64,000 nucleotides of DNA from Leptobrachium leishanense (Eukaryota > Chordata > Amphibia > Anura > Megophryidae), in the NCBI GenBank assembly GCA_009667805.1, contig CM019071.1:43524250-43588249 (forward strand), given 5' to 3'. The position numbers and the translations under genes were made by a program. Within the stretch, counting starts at the first letter, position 1. Each line of letters starts with the position of its first letter. This document shows positions 31,538 through 45,607 of this stretch, piece by piece. The notes beneath the pieces were generated by a model. That model saw nothing but the letters and a program-made list of their open reading frames with translations. It searched no databases and was not told the DNA's origin.

Positions 31538-34500
31538 AAGGGTTATATGGAGTAATAGGAGGGGGTTATATGGAGGTTATATGGAGTAATAGGAGGAGTT
31601 ATAGGGAGGTTATATGGAGTAATAGGAGGGGTTATAGGGAGGTTATATGGAGTAATAGGATGATTATAGGGAGGTTATATGGAGTAATAGGAGGGGTTAT
31701 AGGGAGGTTATATGAGTAATAGGAGGGGTTATAGGAGGTTATATGGAGTAATAGGAGTGTTATAGGGGGTTATAGGAGTAATGAGGGGTTATAGGGAGGT
31801 TATATGGAGTAATAGGAGGGGTTATAGGGAGGTTATAGGGAGTAATAGGAGGGGTTATAGGGAGGTTATATGGAGTAATAGGAGGGGTTATAGGGAGTAA
31901 TGGGAGGGGTTATAGGGAGGTTATATGGAGTAATAGGAGGGTTATAGGGAGGTTATATGGAGTAATAGGAGAGGTTATAGGGAGGTTATATGGAGTAATA
32001 GGAGGGGTTATAGGGAGGTTATATGGAGTAATAGGAGGGGTTATAGGGAGGTTATATGGAGTAATGGGAGGGGTTATAGGGAGGTTATATGGAGTAATAG
32101 GAGGGGTTATAGGGAGGTTATATGGAGTAATAGGAGAGGTTATAGGGAGGTTATATGGAGTAATAGGAGAGGTTATAGGGAGGTTATATGGAATAATAGG
32201 AGGGGTTATATGGAGTAATAGGAGGGGTTATAGGGAGGTTATATGGAGTAATAGGAGGGGTTATAGGGAGTAATGGGGGGGGTTATAGGGAGGTTATATG
32301 GAGTAATAGGAGGGGTTATAGGGAGGTTATATGGAGTAATAGGAGGGGTTATAGGGAGGTTATATGGAGTAATAGGAGGGGTTATAGGGAGGTTATATGG
32401 AGTAATAGGAGGGGTTATAGGGAGGTTATAGGGAGTAATAGGAGAGGTTATAGGGAGGTTATATGGAGTAATAGGAGGGGTTATAGGGAGGTTATATGGA
32501 GTAATAGGAGGGGTTATAGGAGTAATGGGAGGGGTTATAGGGAGGTTATATGGAGTAATAGGAGGGGTTATAGGGAGGTTATATGGAGTAATAGGAGAGG
32601 TTATAGGGAGGTTATATGGAGTAATAGGAGGGGTTATAGGGAGTAATGGGAGGGGTTATAGGGAGGTTATATGGAGTAATGGGAGGGGTTATAGGGAGGT
32701 TATATGGAGTAATAGGAGAGGTTATAGGGAGGTTATATGGAGTAATAGGAGGGGTTATATGGAGTAATAGGAGAGGTTATAGGGAGGTTATATGGAGTAA
32801 TAGGAGGGGTTATAGGGAGGTTATATGGAGTAATAGGAGAGGTTATAGGGAGGTTATATGGAGTAATAGAAGGGGTTATATGGAGTAATAGGAGGGGTTA
32901 TAGGGAGGTTATATGGAGTAATAGGAGGGGTTATAGGGAGTAATGGGAGGGGTTATAGGGAGGTTATATGGAGTAATTGGAGGGGTTATAGGGAGGTTAT
33001 ATGGAGTAATAGGAGGGGTTATAGGGAGGTTATATGGAGTAATAGGAGGGGTTATAGGGAGGTTATATGGAGTAATAGGAGGGGTTATATGGAGGTTATA
33101 TGGAGTAATAGGAGGTGTTATAGGGAGGTTATATGGAGTTATAGGAGGGTTTATAGGGAGGTTATATGGAGTAATAGGAGGGGTTATAGGGAGGTTATAT
33201 GGAGTAATAGGAGGGGTTATAGGGAGGTTATAGGGAGTAATAGGAGAGGTTATAGGGAGGTTATATGGAGTAATAAGAGGGGTTATAGGGAGGTTATATG
33301 GAGTAATAGGAGGGATTATAGGGAGTAATGGGAGGGGTTATAGGGAGGTTATATGGAGTAATAGGAGAGGTGATAGGGAGGTTATATGGAGTAATAGGAG
33401 AGGTTATAGGGAGGTTATATGGAGTAATGGGAGGGGTTATAGGGAGGTTATATGGAGTAATAGGAGGGGTTATAGGGAGGTTATATGGAGTAATAGAAGA
33501 GGTTATAGGGAGGTTATATGGAGTAATAGGAGGGGTTATATGGAATAATAGGAGGGGTTATAGGGAGGTTATATGGAGTAATAGGAGGGGTTATAGGGAG
33601 TAATGGGAGGGGTTATAGGGAGGTTATATGGAGTAATAGGAGGGGTTATAGGGAGGTTATATGGAGTAATAGGAGGGGTTATAGGGAGGTTATATGGAGT
33701 AATAGGAGGGTTATAGGGAGGTTATATGGAGTAATAGGAGGGGTTATAGGGAGGTTATAGGGAGTAATAGGAGAGGTTATAGGGAGGTTATATGGAGTAA
33801 TAGGAGGGGTTATAGGGAGGTTATATGGAGTAATAGGAGGGGTTATAGGGAGTAATGGGAGGGGTTATAGGGAGGTTATATGGAGTAATAGGAGGGGTTA
33901 TAGGGAGGTTATATGGAGTAATAGGAGAGGTTATAGGGAGGTTATATGGAGTAATAGGAGAGGTTATAGGGAGGTTATATGGAGTAATAGGAGGGATTAT
34001 AGGGAGGTTATATGGAGTAATGGGAGGGGTTATAGGGAGGTTATATGGAGTAATAGGAGGGGTTATAGGGAGGTTATATGGAGTAATAGGAGAGGTTATA
34101 GGGAGGTTATATGGAGTAATAGGAGGGGTTATATGGAGTAATAGGAGGGGTTATAGGGAGGTTATATGGAGTAATAGGAGGGGTTATAGGGAGTAATGGG
34201 AGGGGTTATAGGGAGGTTATATGGAGTAATAGGAGGGGTTATAGGGGGGTTATAGGGAGGTTATATGGAGTAATAGGAGGGGTTATAGGGAGGTTATATG
34301 GAGTAATAGGAGGGGTTATATGGAGGTTATATGGAGTAATAGGAGGTGTTATAGGGAGGTTATATGGAGTTATAGGAGTGGTTATAGGGAGGTTATATGG
34401 AGTAATAGGAGGGGTTATAGGGAGGTTATAGGGAGTAATAGGAGAGGTTATAGGGAGGTTATATGGAGTAATAGGAGGGGTTATAGGGAGGTTATATGGA

Positions 34501-37500
34501 GTAATAGGAGGGATTATAGGGAGTAATGGGAGGGGTTATAGGGAGGTTATATGGAGTAATAGGAGAGGTGATAGGGAGGTTATATGGAGTAATAGGAGGT
34601 TATAGGGAGGTTATATGGAGTAATGGAGGGGTTATAGGGAGGTTATATGGAGTAATAGGAGGGGTTATAGGGAGGTTATATGGAGTAATAGAAGAGGTTA
34701 TAGGGAGGTTATATGGAGTAATAGGAGGTTATATGGAGTAATAGGAGGGTTATAGGGAGGTTATATGGAGTAATAGGAGGGGTTATAGGGAGTAATGGGA
34801 GGGGTTATAGGGAGGTTATATGGAGTAATAGGAGGGGTTATAGGGAGGTTATATGGAGTAATAGGAGGGTTATAGGGAGGTTATATGGAGTAATAGGAGG
34901 GATTATAGGGAGGTTATATGGAGTAATAGGAGGAGTTATAGGGAGTTATATGGAGTAATAGGAGGGGTTATATGGAGTAATAGGAGGGTTATAGGGAGGT
35001 TATATGGAGTAATAGGAGGGGTTATAGGGAGGTTATATGGAGTAATAGGAGGGGTTATAGGGAGGTTATATGGAGTAATAGGAGGGGTTATAGGGAGGTT
35101 ATATGGAGTAATAGGAGGGGTTATATGGAGGTTATATGGAGTAATAGGAGGGGTTATAGGGAGGTTATATGAGTAATAGGAGGGGTATAGGGAGGTTATA
35201 TGGAGTAATAGGAGGGGTTATAGGGAGGTTATATGGAGTAATAGGAGGGGTTATAGGGAGGTTATATGGAGTAATAGGAGGGGTTATAGGGAGGTTATAT
35301 GGAGTAATAGGAGGGGTTATAGGGAGGTTATATGGAGTAATAGGAGGGGTTATATGGAGGTTATATGGAGTAATAGGAGGGGTTATAGGGAGGTTATATG
35401 GAGTAATAGGAGGGGTTATATGGAGGTTATATGGAGTAATAGGAGGGGTTATAGGGAGGTTATATGGAGTAATAGGAGAGGTTATAGGGAGGTTATAGAA
35501 GTAATAGGAGGGGTTATATGGAGGTTATATGGAGTAATAGGAGGGGTTATAGGGAGGTTATATGGAGTAATAGGAGGGGTTTATGGAGTAATGGGAGGGG
35601 TTATAGGGAGGTTATATGGAGTAATAGGAGGGGTTATAGGGGGTTATAGGGAGGTTATATGGAGGTAATAGGAGGGGTTATAGGGAGGTTATATAGGGAG
35701 TAATAGGAGGGGTTATATGGAGGTTATATGGAGTAATAGGAGGTGTTATAGGGAGGTTATATGGAGTTATAGGAGTGGTTATAGGGAGGTAATATGGAGT
35801 AATAGGAGGAGTGGGTTATAGGGAGGTTATAGGGAGTAATAGGAGAGGTTATAGGGAGGTTATATGGAGTAATAGGAGGGTTATAGGGAGGTATATATGG
35901 AGTAATAGGAGGGATTATAGGGAGTAATGGGAGGGGTTATAGGGAGGTTATATGGAGTAATAGGAGAGGTGATAGGGAGGTTATATGGAGTAATAGGAGA
36001 GTTATAGGGAGGTTATATGGAGTAATGGGAGGGGTATAGGGAGTAATGGGAGGGGTTATAGGGAGGTTATATGGAGTAATAGGAGGGGTTATAGGGAGGT
36101 TATATGGAGTAATAGGAGAGGTTATAGGGAGGTTATATGGAGTAATAGGAGGGGTTATAGGGAGGTTATATGGAGTAATAGGAGGGGTTATAGGGAGGTT
36201 ATATGGAGTAATAGGAGGGATTATAGGGAGGTTATATGGAGTAATAGGAGGAGTTATAGGGAGGTTATATGGAGTAATAGGAGGGGTTATATGGAGTAAT
36301 AGGAGGGTTATAGGAGGTTATATGGAGTAATAGGAGGGGTTATAGGGAGGTTATATGGAGTAATAGGAGGGGTTATATTGAGGTTATATGGAGTAATAGG
36401 AGGGGTTATAGGGAGGTTATATGGAGTAATAGGAGGGGTTATATGGAGGTTATATGGAGTAATAGGAGGGGTTATAGGGAGGTTATATGAGTAATAGGAG
36501 GGGTTATAGGGAGGTTATATGGAGTAATAGGAGGGATTATAGGGAGGTTATATGGAGTATTAGGAGGGGTTATAGGGAGGTTATATGGAGTAATAGGAGG
36601 GGTTATAGGGAGGTTATATGGAGTAATAGGAGGGGTTATAGGGAGGTTATATGGAGTAATAGGAGGGGTTATAGGGAGGTTATATGGAGTAATAGGAGGG
36701 GTTATAGGGAGGTTATATGGAGTAATAGGAGGGGTTATATGGAGGTTATATGGAGTAATAGGAGGGTTATAGGGAGGTTATATGGAGTAATAGGAGGGGT
36801 TATATGGAGGTTATATGGAGTAATAGGAGGGTTATTAGGGAGGTTATATGGAGTAATAATAGAGGGGTTATAGGGAGGTTATAGGAGTAATAGGAGGAGG
36901 TTATAGGGAGGTTATATGGAGTAATAGGAGGGGTTATAGGGAGGTTATATGGAGTAATAGGAGGGTTTATTAGGAGTATTATGGGAGGGGTTATAGGGAG
37001 GTTATATGGTAAGTATAGGAGGGGTTATAGGGAGGTTATATGGAGTAATAGGAGAGGTTATAGGGAGGTTATATGGAGTAATAGGAGAGGTATATAGGAG
37101 GTTATATGGAGTAATAGGAGGGATTATAGGGAGGTTATATGGAGTAATGGGAGGGGGTTATTAGGGAGGTTATATGGAGTAATAGGAGGGGTTATAGGGA
37201 GGTTATATGGAGTAAAGTAATAGGAGAGGTATAGGAGGTTATATGGAGTAATAGGAGGGGTTATATGGAGTAATATAGGAGGGGTTATAGGTTATATATG
37301 GAGTAATAGGAGGTATAGGGAGTAATGGGAGGGGTTATAGGGAGGTTATATGGAGTAATAGGAGGGGTTATAGGGGGTTATAGGGAGGTTATATGGAGTA
37401 ATAGGAGGGGTTATAGGGAGGTTATATGGAGTAATAGGAGGGGTTATATGGAGGTTATTATGAGTAGTAGTAATAGGAGGTGTTATAGGGAGGTATATGA

Positions 37501-39993
37501 GTTATAGGAGTGGTTATAGGGAGGTTATATGGAGTAATAGGAGGGGTTATAGGGAGGTTATAGGGAGTAATAGGAGAGGTTATAGGGAGGTTATATGGAG
37601 TAATAGGAGGGGTTATAGGGAGGTTATATGGAGTAATAGGAGGGATTATAGGGAGTAATGGGAGGGGTTATAGGGAGGTTATATGGAGTAATAGGAGAGG
37701 TGATAGGGAGGTTATATGGAGTAATAGGAGAGGTTATAGGGAGGTTATATGGAGTAATGGGAGGGGTTATAGGGAGGTTATATGGAGTAATAGGAGGGGG
37801 AGGAATATGGAGTAATAGAAGAGGTTATAGGGAGGTTATATGGAGTAATAGGAGGGGTTATATGGAGTAATAGGAGGGGTATAGGGAGGTTATATGGAGT
37901 AATAGGGGTTATAGGAGTAATGGGAGGGGTTATAGGGAGGTTATATGGAGTAATAGGAGGGGTTATAGGGAGGTTATATGGAGTAATAGGAGGGGTTTTA
38001 GGGAGGTTATATGGAGTAATAGGAGGGATTATAGGAGGTTATATGGAGTAATAGGAGGAGTTATAGGGAGGTTATATGGAGTAATAGAGGGGTTATATGG
38101 AGTAATAGGAGGGTTATTAGGGAGGTTATATGGAGTAATAGGAGGGTTATAGGGAGGTTATATGGAGTAATAGGAGGGGTTATATTGAGGTTATATGGAG
38201 TAATAGGAGGGTTATAGGGAGGTTATATGGAGTAATAGGAGGGGTTATATGGAGGTTATATGGAGTAATAGGAGGGTAGGGAGGTTATATGAGTAATAGG
38301 AGGGGTTATAGGGAGGTTATATGGAGTATAGGAGGGATTATAGGGAGGTTATATGGAGTATTAGGAGGGGTTATAGGGAGGTTATATGGAGTAATAGGAG
38401 GGGTTATAGGAGGTTATATGGAGTAATAGGAGGGTTATATAGGGAGGTTATATGGAGTAATAGGAGGGGTTATAGGGAGGTTATAGAGTATAGGAGGGGT
38501 TATAGGGAGGTTATATGGAGTAATAGGAGGGGTTATATGGAGGTTATATGGAGTAATAGGAGGGTTATAGGGAGGTTATATGGAGTAATAGGAGGGGTTA
38601 TATGGAGGTTATATGGAGTAATAGGAGGGTTATAGGGAGGTTATATGGAGATAGGAGAGGTTATAGGGAGGTTATATAGAGTAATAGGAGGGGTTATAGG
38701 AGGTATATGGAGTAATAGGAGAGGTTATAGGAGGTTATATAGAGTAATAGGAGGGGTTATATGGAGGTTATATGGAGTAATAGGAGGGGTTATAGGGAGG
38801 TTATATGTAGTAATAGGAGGGGTTATAGGGAGGTTATATGGAGTAATAGGAGGGTTATAGGGAGGTTATATGAAGTAATAGGAGGGTTATAGGGAGGTTA
38901 TATGGAGTATAGGAGAGGTTATAGGGGGTTATATGGAGTAATAGGAGGGTTATAGGAGTTTATATTGAAGTAATAGGAGGGTATATGGAGGTTATATGGA
39001 GTAATAGGAGGGTTATAGGGAGGTTAGGATGTATAGAGTAATAGGAGGTTATAGGGAGTAATAGGGGGTTATAGGGAGGTTATATGGAGTAATAGGAGGT
39101 TATAGGGAGTAATAGGAGAGGTTATAGGGAGGTTATATGGAGTAATAGGAGGGGTTATAGGGAGGTTATATGGAGTAATAGGAGGGGTTATAGGGAGATT
39201 ATATGGGAGTATAGGAGGGGTTATAGGGAGGTTATTATGGAGTAATAGGAGGGGTTATAGGGAGGTTATATGGAGTAATAGGAGGAGTTATAGGGAGGTT
39301 ATATGGAGTAATAGGAGGGGTTACAGGGAGGTTATAGGGAGTAATAGGAGAGGTTATAGGGAGGTTATATGGAGTAATAGGAGGGGTTATAGGGGGTATA
39401 TGGAGTAATAGGAGGAGTTATAAGGGAGGTTATATGGAGTAATAGGAGAGGATATAGGTAGGTTATATGGAGCAATAGGGAGGATATATGGAGGTTATAT
39501 AGAGTAATAGGAGGGGTTATAGGGAGGTTATAATAGAGTAATAGAGGGGTTAGGGAGGTTATATATGGAGTAATAGGAGGGGTTATAGGGGGTTATATGG
39601 AGTAATAGGAGGGTTTGATTAGGGAGTTTATATGGAGTAATAGGGAGGGTGTTATAGGGAGTAATAGGAGGGGTTATAGGAGGAGGTTATATGGAATAAT
39701 AGGAGGGGTTATATGGAGGTTATATGGAGTAATAGGAGGGGTTATATAGGAGATATATATGGAGTAATAGGAGGGGTTATAGGGAGGTTATATGGAGTAT
39801 ATATGGAGGGGTTATAGGGAGGTTATATGGTGTATAGAGAGAGGGTTATAGGGAGGTTATATGGAGTAATAGGAGGGTTATATGGAGGTTATATGGAGTA
39901 ATAGGAGGGTTATAGGGAGGTTATATGGAGTAATAGGAGGGGTTATATGGAGGTTATATGGAGTAATAGGAGGGGTTGTAGGGAGGTTATATG
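31538..39993 (+). repeat. 33-bp minisatellite, ~8.4 kb array
   Basis: About 250 units containing GGTTATAGGGAGGTTATATG then GAGTAATAGGAGG. Common variants are GGGAGTAATGG junction units and units with ATATGG in place of ATAGGG. Groups of about ten units recur as higher-order blocks (compare 33240-33600 with 34430-34800). The right third is more degenerate. The period equals 11 codons, so open frames reading GVIGRLYGVIG or SNRRGYREVIW are artefacts. The same family in opposite orientation begins at 62058. Confidence 0.95.
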
Positions 39994-40379
39994 TAGGGAT
40001 GAGCTGTTCGGTTCGGATCTGTTCGGAGTTCGATTCGAACATCGCCCGTTCGGCTGTTCGTCGAACTCCGAACATTTCCGTGTGTTCGCCGCATGTTCGC
40101 CCACAATGCACCACAATGGACCACAATGCACTTTTCCACTGGCCTGAGGCTTGTAATTGACTACAGCGTTGCACCTGACCGCAGAGTCCTGATTTGGCAA
40201 ATTTTGCCCAATCATGGGCTCACAGAGCTAAGTCCCGCAGCACACTATATAAGGCTTTCTCCCTGCCTGCAGTGCCAGCGTGTGTGTTTTCAGGAGTGAA
40301 TCAGAGAGGAGAGGAGATTGTTCTGTCAGGGTGTTTCAGTGAGTTGTAGGAGATTTCTGGGAATTTGAATCTGTGTTGG

Positions 40380-41000
40380 CACTGCCAGGCTATCAGGGAC
40401 AGTGTGTTTCAGTGAGTTATACCACAGTTCAGCAAATCTGAATCTGTCTTGGCACAGCCTGTTATCAGTGTGTATCAGTTAGTTATACCACAGTTCAGCA
40501 AATCTGAATCTGTTTTGGCACAGACTGTTATCAGTGTGTATCAGTGAGGTATACCAGAGTTGAGCAAATTTGAATCTGTCTTGGCACAGCCAGGCTATCA
40601 GGGACAGTGTGTATCACTGACTTATAGCATTGTTCTGGAAAATCTGTATATCTTTGATCTAATTCTAGATACCATGTAATAACACAGTTTACTCAGAGTT
40701 CATCTTTTTATCTATTGAGAGTTGAATCTGGCTGTTGCCAGCTATCAGGGTGTTGCAGCCTGCAGGAGAGGGAGTGAATCAGAGAGAGAGAGTAGAGGAC
40801 ATTGGCAGCCTTGCAGGGAAAATATCAGTAAAATCGTCGACTTATATCAGAGTTCTGATTATCTTTAATCTATATACCAGAGTTGAATCTGAGTTCTGCA
40901 TATCTCCAATCTTTATACCAGAGTTGAATCAGACTTCTGTATATCTCCAATCTTTATACCAGAGTTGAATCAGAGTTCTGTATATCTTTAATCTATATAT
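40380..41000 (+). repeat. hAT 5' leader with two short tandem repeats
   Basis: A ~62-bp unit (CAGTGAGTTATACCACAGTT and TGAATCTGTCTTGGCACAG) is present about four times between 40390 and 40620. A ~38-bp unit (CCAGAGTTGAATC...CTGTATATC) occurs about four times between 40860 and 41000. This is probably the untranslated leader of the transposase gene. Confidence 0.7.
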
Positions 41001-41008
41001 CACTCACC

Positions 41009-44000
41009 ATGTCAGAAAGACCAAAAAGGACAGGCAGACGCTCCCAGACGCAGATAAGAGGGCAAGCAGCCTCTGTGTCGGAAGGCACTGCCCCTGGTCG
41101 TCGTGGACGTGGTGCATCCTATGCAGGGGCACGCTTGTCCTTTCTAACTGGTGCTGGAAGTCTTAAGCAGCAGCAACATACAGAGGATTTGGTGGATTAG
41201 TTAACCAGGCCTTCCTCATCCTCCGAGTCCTCTGCCAGCCAGGCTTGTAGTGGTTTACAGTCCACCTCAGCTGCCAAAGTATCTAATGCAGCCTCCATGT
41301 CCACAGCTACTCCTGCCATAGCCTCACCAACATACACGGAGGAGTCTGCTGAATTGTTTGACTACAATGACCGTGACTTGAGGATGCGCAGCAACTACAG
41401 TGCTCTGATTCAAACTATGAGGTTGATGTAGGGAGTAAAATCAGCCTAGAGGGAGGGGGTGCCAGTGACACACAAAGAATTGGCACTCATGTTCCCCAGC
41501 AGCTGCAGCATATTGTCAGGTTGGCTCCAGTGACAAAGAGATAGGGGGTGATGACAATGATGATGAGGTCACTGACTCCACCTGGGTGCCTGATCGAACA
41601 GAGGAGTCAAGTGAGGAGGAGGCGCAACAAAAATAAGGCACAATGTCCTCTATGACAAACCGCAGCCAGTCCAAGGCATCAGAAGCCAGAGCTGCTCAGG
41701 TGCAGAGCGCTGTTGTCTCAAAGCACATGTGCAGGAACTCTGCTGTCTGGGAGTCCTTCACAAAATGTGCAGCATACTGCAGCATTGCTATTTGTAAGCT
41801 ATGTCTAAAGAGGATCAAGCGTGGGAAAACACCACACACTTGGGTACCACGTGCTTGATAAGACATATGACCACCTGCCACACATCCCGTTGGCACAACA
41901 CTTTGCATAGGTCCTCATCCTCATCTGTCTCTACCCCCACTATATGTCCTGCCATGTCATTGCCTAAAACCTCCACTGACAGGGATGATGCTACAGTAAT
42001 GGGTGTACAGGTCCTTGATCAGAATGTGACAGCATCCCATCATCTGAAGATTTACACTGTCAGATTACGTTGCCGCAGCTGCTGCAGCATAAGAAAAAAT
42101 ATAGTCCCAACCATCCCCAAGCACAGCATCTAAACGCCAGCTTAGCAAAATTACTCGCATTACAGCTGCTGCCTTTCCAGCTGGTGGACTCTGCTTCCTT
42201 CCGTGAATTTGCTGAATGTGCTGTACCACAGTGGAAGGTTCCAAAACGCGATTTCTTTTCACAGAAGGCCATACCAGCACTATACCAGCACGTGGAAAAC
42301 AATGTTATGGAGTCATTGGGAAAGGCAGTCAGCAGCAAGGTGCACATTTCTTTAGACACGTGGTCAAGCAAGCATGGACAGGGCCATAACATTTCCTTCA
42401 TGGCACACTGGGTAACTCTGATTGCAGCTGGGAGGGATCCAGGACAGGGCTCTGTGCTGGAGCTTGCTCATCCACCACATCTCCAGAAAGCTGCTTATAT
42501 GAGGTCTGTCTGCTCCACCACCTCTTCCTCCTCCTCCACTGTCTCTGGTGAAGTGGCAGTTAAACCGACATGTGGAAGGGGCTACTAAATGGCTCAAGCA
42601 AAAAGATGCCATATTGTGCTTGAGCTGGTTTGTTTAGGGGACAGGAGCCACACCGGGCAAGAAATTCTGCCAACTCTGCAGGGGCAGGCGTAGAGATGGT
42701 TAACACCACACCAGCATCAGCTGGGAATGGTCGTCTGTGATAATGGCAGCAACTTTCTCTCCGCCTTACGCCTGGGTAAGTTGACGCATGTACCATGCCT
42801 AGCACATGTCCTAAATCTGGTGGTACAGTGTTTCCTAACCAGGTACCCAGGGCTGAAAGAGCTTCTCAGCCAGACCAGAAAAGTCTGCAGCCACTTCAGA
42901 CAGTCATTCCCACCAAGTGTTCGCCTGGCAGAAATTCAAAGAGAATTCCACCGTCCCACAAACTGCCTTATCTGTGACATGCCCACCAGGTGGAACTCGA
43001 CATTGGCAATGCTGCAGCATCTGCACAAGCAGCAGAGGGCCATCAACGAGTACCTGTGTGAGTATGGCACAAGGACAGGTTCAGATCAACTTGGTTCTAC
43101 CCCAGCAGCAGCTGATGATCAAGGATGCATGCACTGTACTGTCACCATTTGAGGAGGCAACGAGGATGGTGAGCAGGGACAGTGTATGCGTCAGTGACAC
43201 AATTCCTTTAGTGTTCCTGCTGGAGAGCACTCTGCAGGGAATTATAGATGTGGCACGAGAGGCAGAGCAGCGGGAGGAAGAGGAGGCCTTCCCTAGCTCT
43301 CAAGGCCCCAGTCTTTACGCAGACAGCATTCCTGCGGGTCCTCAGATCAGACAGTGGGAGGATGAGGAGGAGGAGGAATAGTTAAGTAGTGGGGGCATTG
43401 AAGGTGGGGATTCCTAAGGGAGGGTTTTGTGTGCCCAAAAACCCAAGGACTAGTACGTGGCTGGGAGGAGGAAGTGCATGATGGGGTCATCCTCATTGAC
43501 CAGGAAGACTCAGAAGCTAATGCCACCTCCAACCTATGCTGCATGGGCATCAAGGAGAGCGATCATTACTGGTTGGCAACCCTTCTTGATCCACGATACA
43601 AGGGTAAGGATGCAGAGCTCATCCTGCCCTCACAGAGGTAGCACAGGATGAAACAACTTGAGGACGCTCTAAAGCGACACTTGTGTAACACCTTTCCAGA
43701 CACTGGTAGGTTACCAACTGATGACACAGGTGCTTCTGAGGCTGCTGTTTATCAGAGGAAGAGAGGTGAACTGGGCCGCTTGACTGATGCCTTTTCCAAT
43801 TTTTTTAGTCCACGACGCCCAGGGACGTCAAATGTAGGCACCCATTGCTAGCGTCTTCACCATATGGTGCAGGACTACCTAGGGGCAAGGGCAGACCTGG
43901 ATACCTTTACAGCAGATGATCCACTGGCTTACTGGGTGTTGAGATTGGATCACTGGCCAGAACGTAGTCAATATGCTATGCAGCTACTAGGTTGCCCTTC

Positions 44001-44163
44001 ATCTAGCGTGCTTTCTGAAAGGACGTTCAGTGCCGTTGGAGGTTTTGTCACAGACAAAAGTGTGCATCTGTCCACCGACTCTGTAGACCGGCTGACATTT
44101 ATAAAAATGAATCAGTCCTGGATCAGCAGCTATCAATCCCCTGATGCTGATGTAACTGAATAG
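41009..44163 (+). pseudogene. hAT transposase (BED finger and hATC dimerisation domain), broken
   Basis: It begins MSERPKRTGRRSQ and hits a TAG at 41198, with readable sequence continuing to about 41430. The BED zinc finger runs 41730-41890 (AVWESFTKC, CKLC, then HMTTCH after a frameshift near 41840). An RNase H-like core follows: LDTWSS (42354-42371, first Asp) and VVCDNGSNF (42730-42756, second Asp). The C-terminal hATC block (43864-44163) has LLGCPSSSVLSERTFSAVGG with the catalytic-type Glu, ending VTE then TAG. At least four stops or frameshifts separate the parts, so it cannot supply active transposase. It resembles ZBED/hAT vertebrate families. Confidence 0.88.
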
Positions 44164-44169
44164 ATCGGG

Positions 44170-44540
44170 GATCTCTTCTGCATTCCCAAAACCTCCACCA
44201 CTGCACTCTTCCACAATACCACAAAGGGGTTACGGTGTGAAGGCACTTGCTGCCCCCAAAGGCACAATATTTGGGTGCACTGCCACTGACGCCTATACCA
44301 GATTTGTATTGTTTTAATATTGGACCGCATGGTCCACCACTGCACTCTTCCACAATACCACAGAGGGCCTATGGTGTGAAGGCACTTGCTGCCACCAAAG
44401 GCAAAATATTTGGGTGCACTGACAATGACGCTTGTACCAGATTCAAATCATTTTAATATTTGACTGCAGGGTCCAACCCTGCACTCTTCTACAATACCAC
44501 AGAGGTGTTACGGTGTGACGGCACTGTTGCCGACACTAAA
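44170..44540 (+). repeat. ~127-bp tandem repeat in hAT 3' region
   Basis: Three copies of a unit with CACTGCACTCTTCCACAATA, GGTGTGAAGGCACTTGCTGC and TTTGGGTGCACTG. Located between the transposase stop and the 3' terminus. Confidence 0.8.
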
Positions 44541-45127
44541 GGCCAATTTTAAAGCACCTATTGTTACTTTCATCCAAAGTCTGCATAAGTTTCACCATAA
44601 TTTAGCCAGAAAATCACTAAACTTGTTCTGCGTGTCCTAAAATGTCTCCTCTTTTTATACAGGCTGCCGCCCCAAGCAGTTGTTTATGAATAGATTAAAG
44701 GAAAAACATTTACCGTCATTTGAAATGTCATTTTTTTGTTTTTAAATGTTTCTATACATCCTACAAATCCGCCACTTCACAAGCAGGTTATGGGGACCTC
44801 CTAGGCACGATATTTGAAGGAATTTTTCATTTTTATTCTTAACCTTTATTTCATGGAAAACTCACTGTTCCTTTAAAAACATTTTTTTTTAAACTTTTTG
44901 TCCTTGTTTCCTTTCCCCCAGGGCACTACCCAGACCCCCATACACCTTTTATGGCATATATCTACCATATATTCCCTCTTGGAGGGCACTCTAAAAATCG
45001 AACGTTTGGGTCCCATTGACTTACTTTGAGTTCTGATCGTGTTCGAGTTCGAACTCGAACTTCTGAAATTGTTCGAGTTCGAAGTCGAACCAAACACGGG
45101 GGCGTTCGACTTGTCCCTAGCTATGAG

Positions 45128-45607
45128 GTGTGTGCAGGTTTGAACATGATGGACATTGGTCTTTTTTACCTTTCATGACAATGTAGCTATAGGTGGTTCT
45201 TCAAGAAGCGCAAGCGTTTGCTAAAGTTGCAAGAAATGGCAATATGTGTGTAGTCTTGCTTCCACATGAAACATATCTGCTGACTCATCTCTGAACAGTC
45301 TATCTATGTCAAAGTCTACAATTACCCCATCTGTACCACATTCCCAAAAATACCCCTCGCTCAGTCCTACCGCTCACAAAACCTTTTTCCATCTGGTCTT
45401 TAAAACTATTGTGGCTCTACAAGTGTGTGAGCGGAATCTCCAGTGACCTGGGCTCCTTCACTTGGTAAATCCCGACACTTTGCAAGATACAATGAGACTT
45501 TTATGGGCAGTGAATTGGGTTCCTGTGTCGTGTCATTTCATTCCTTGGATTTTGGGCATTGAGCTAAATATTTCTGGAGAGTCTTACTAAGCAAAAAATT
45601 ATTTGAG
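45128..45607. other. Unassigned sequence in intron 6
   Basis: Nothing recognised between the hAT element and the CR1-like LINE. Confidence 0.4.

Larger units (their letters stand above)
31482..45119 (+). mobile_element. hAT transposon containing a giant minisatellite
   Basis: The outer ends TAGGGATGAGC (31482) and TTGTCCCTA (to 45119) are hAT-type inverted termini. The 8-bp flanks GCCATGAG (31474-31481) and GCTATGAG (45120-45127) match at seven of eight positions, as expected for a hAT target duplication. A second copy of the 5' terminus (TAGGGATGAGCTGTTCGG, 39994) follows the 33-bp array. The full element is therefore 5' end, array, 5' end again, transposase gene, 3' end. The alternative is two nested insertions. 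It lies in intron 6 of CYP2 gene A in the opposite orientation. Confidence 0.7.

Noticed and set aside
31538..38860. Many open frames with GVIGRLYGVIG or SNRRGYREVIW repeats
   Set aside because: The 33-bp period keeps two frames open at once. They shift whenever a unit has an indel, and they lie antisense inside a CYP2 intron.
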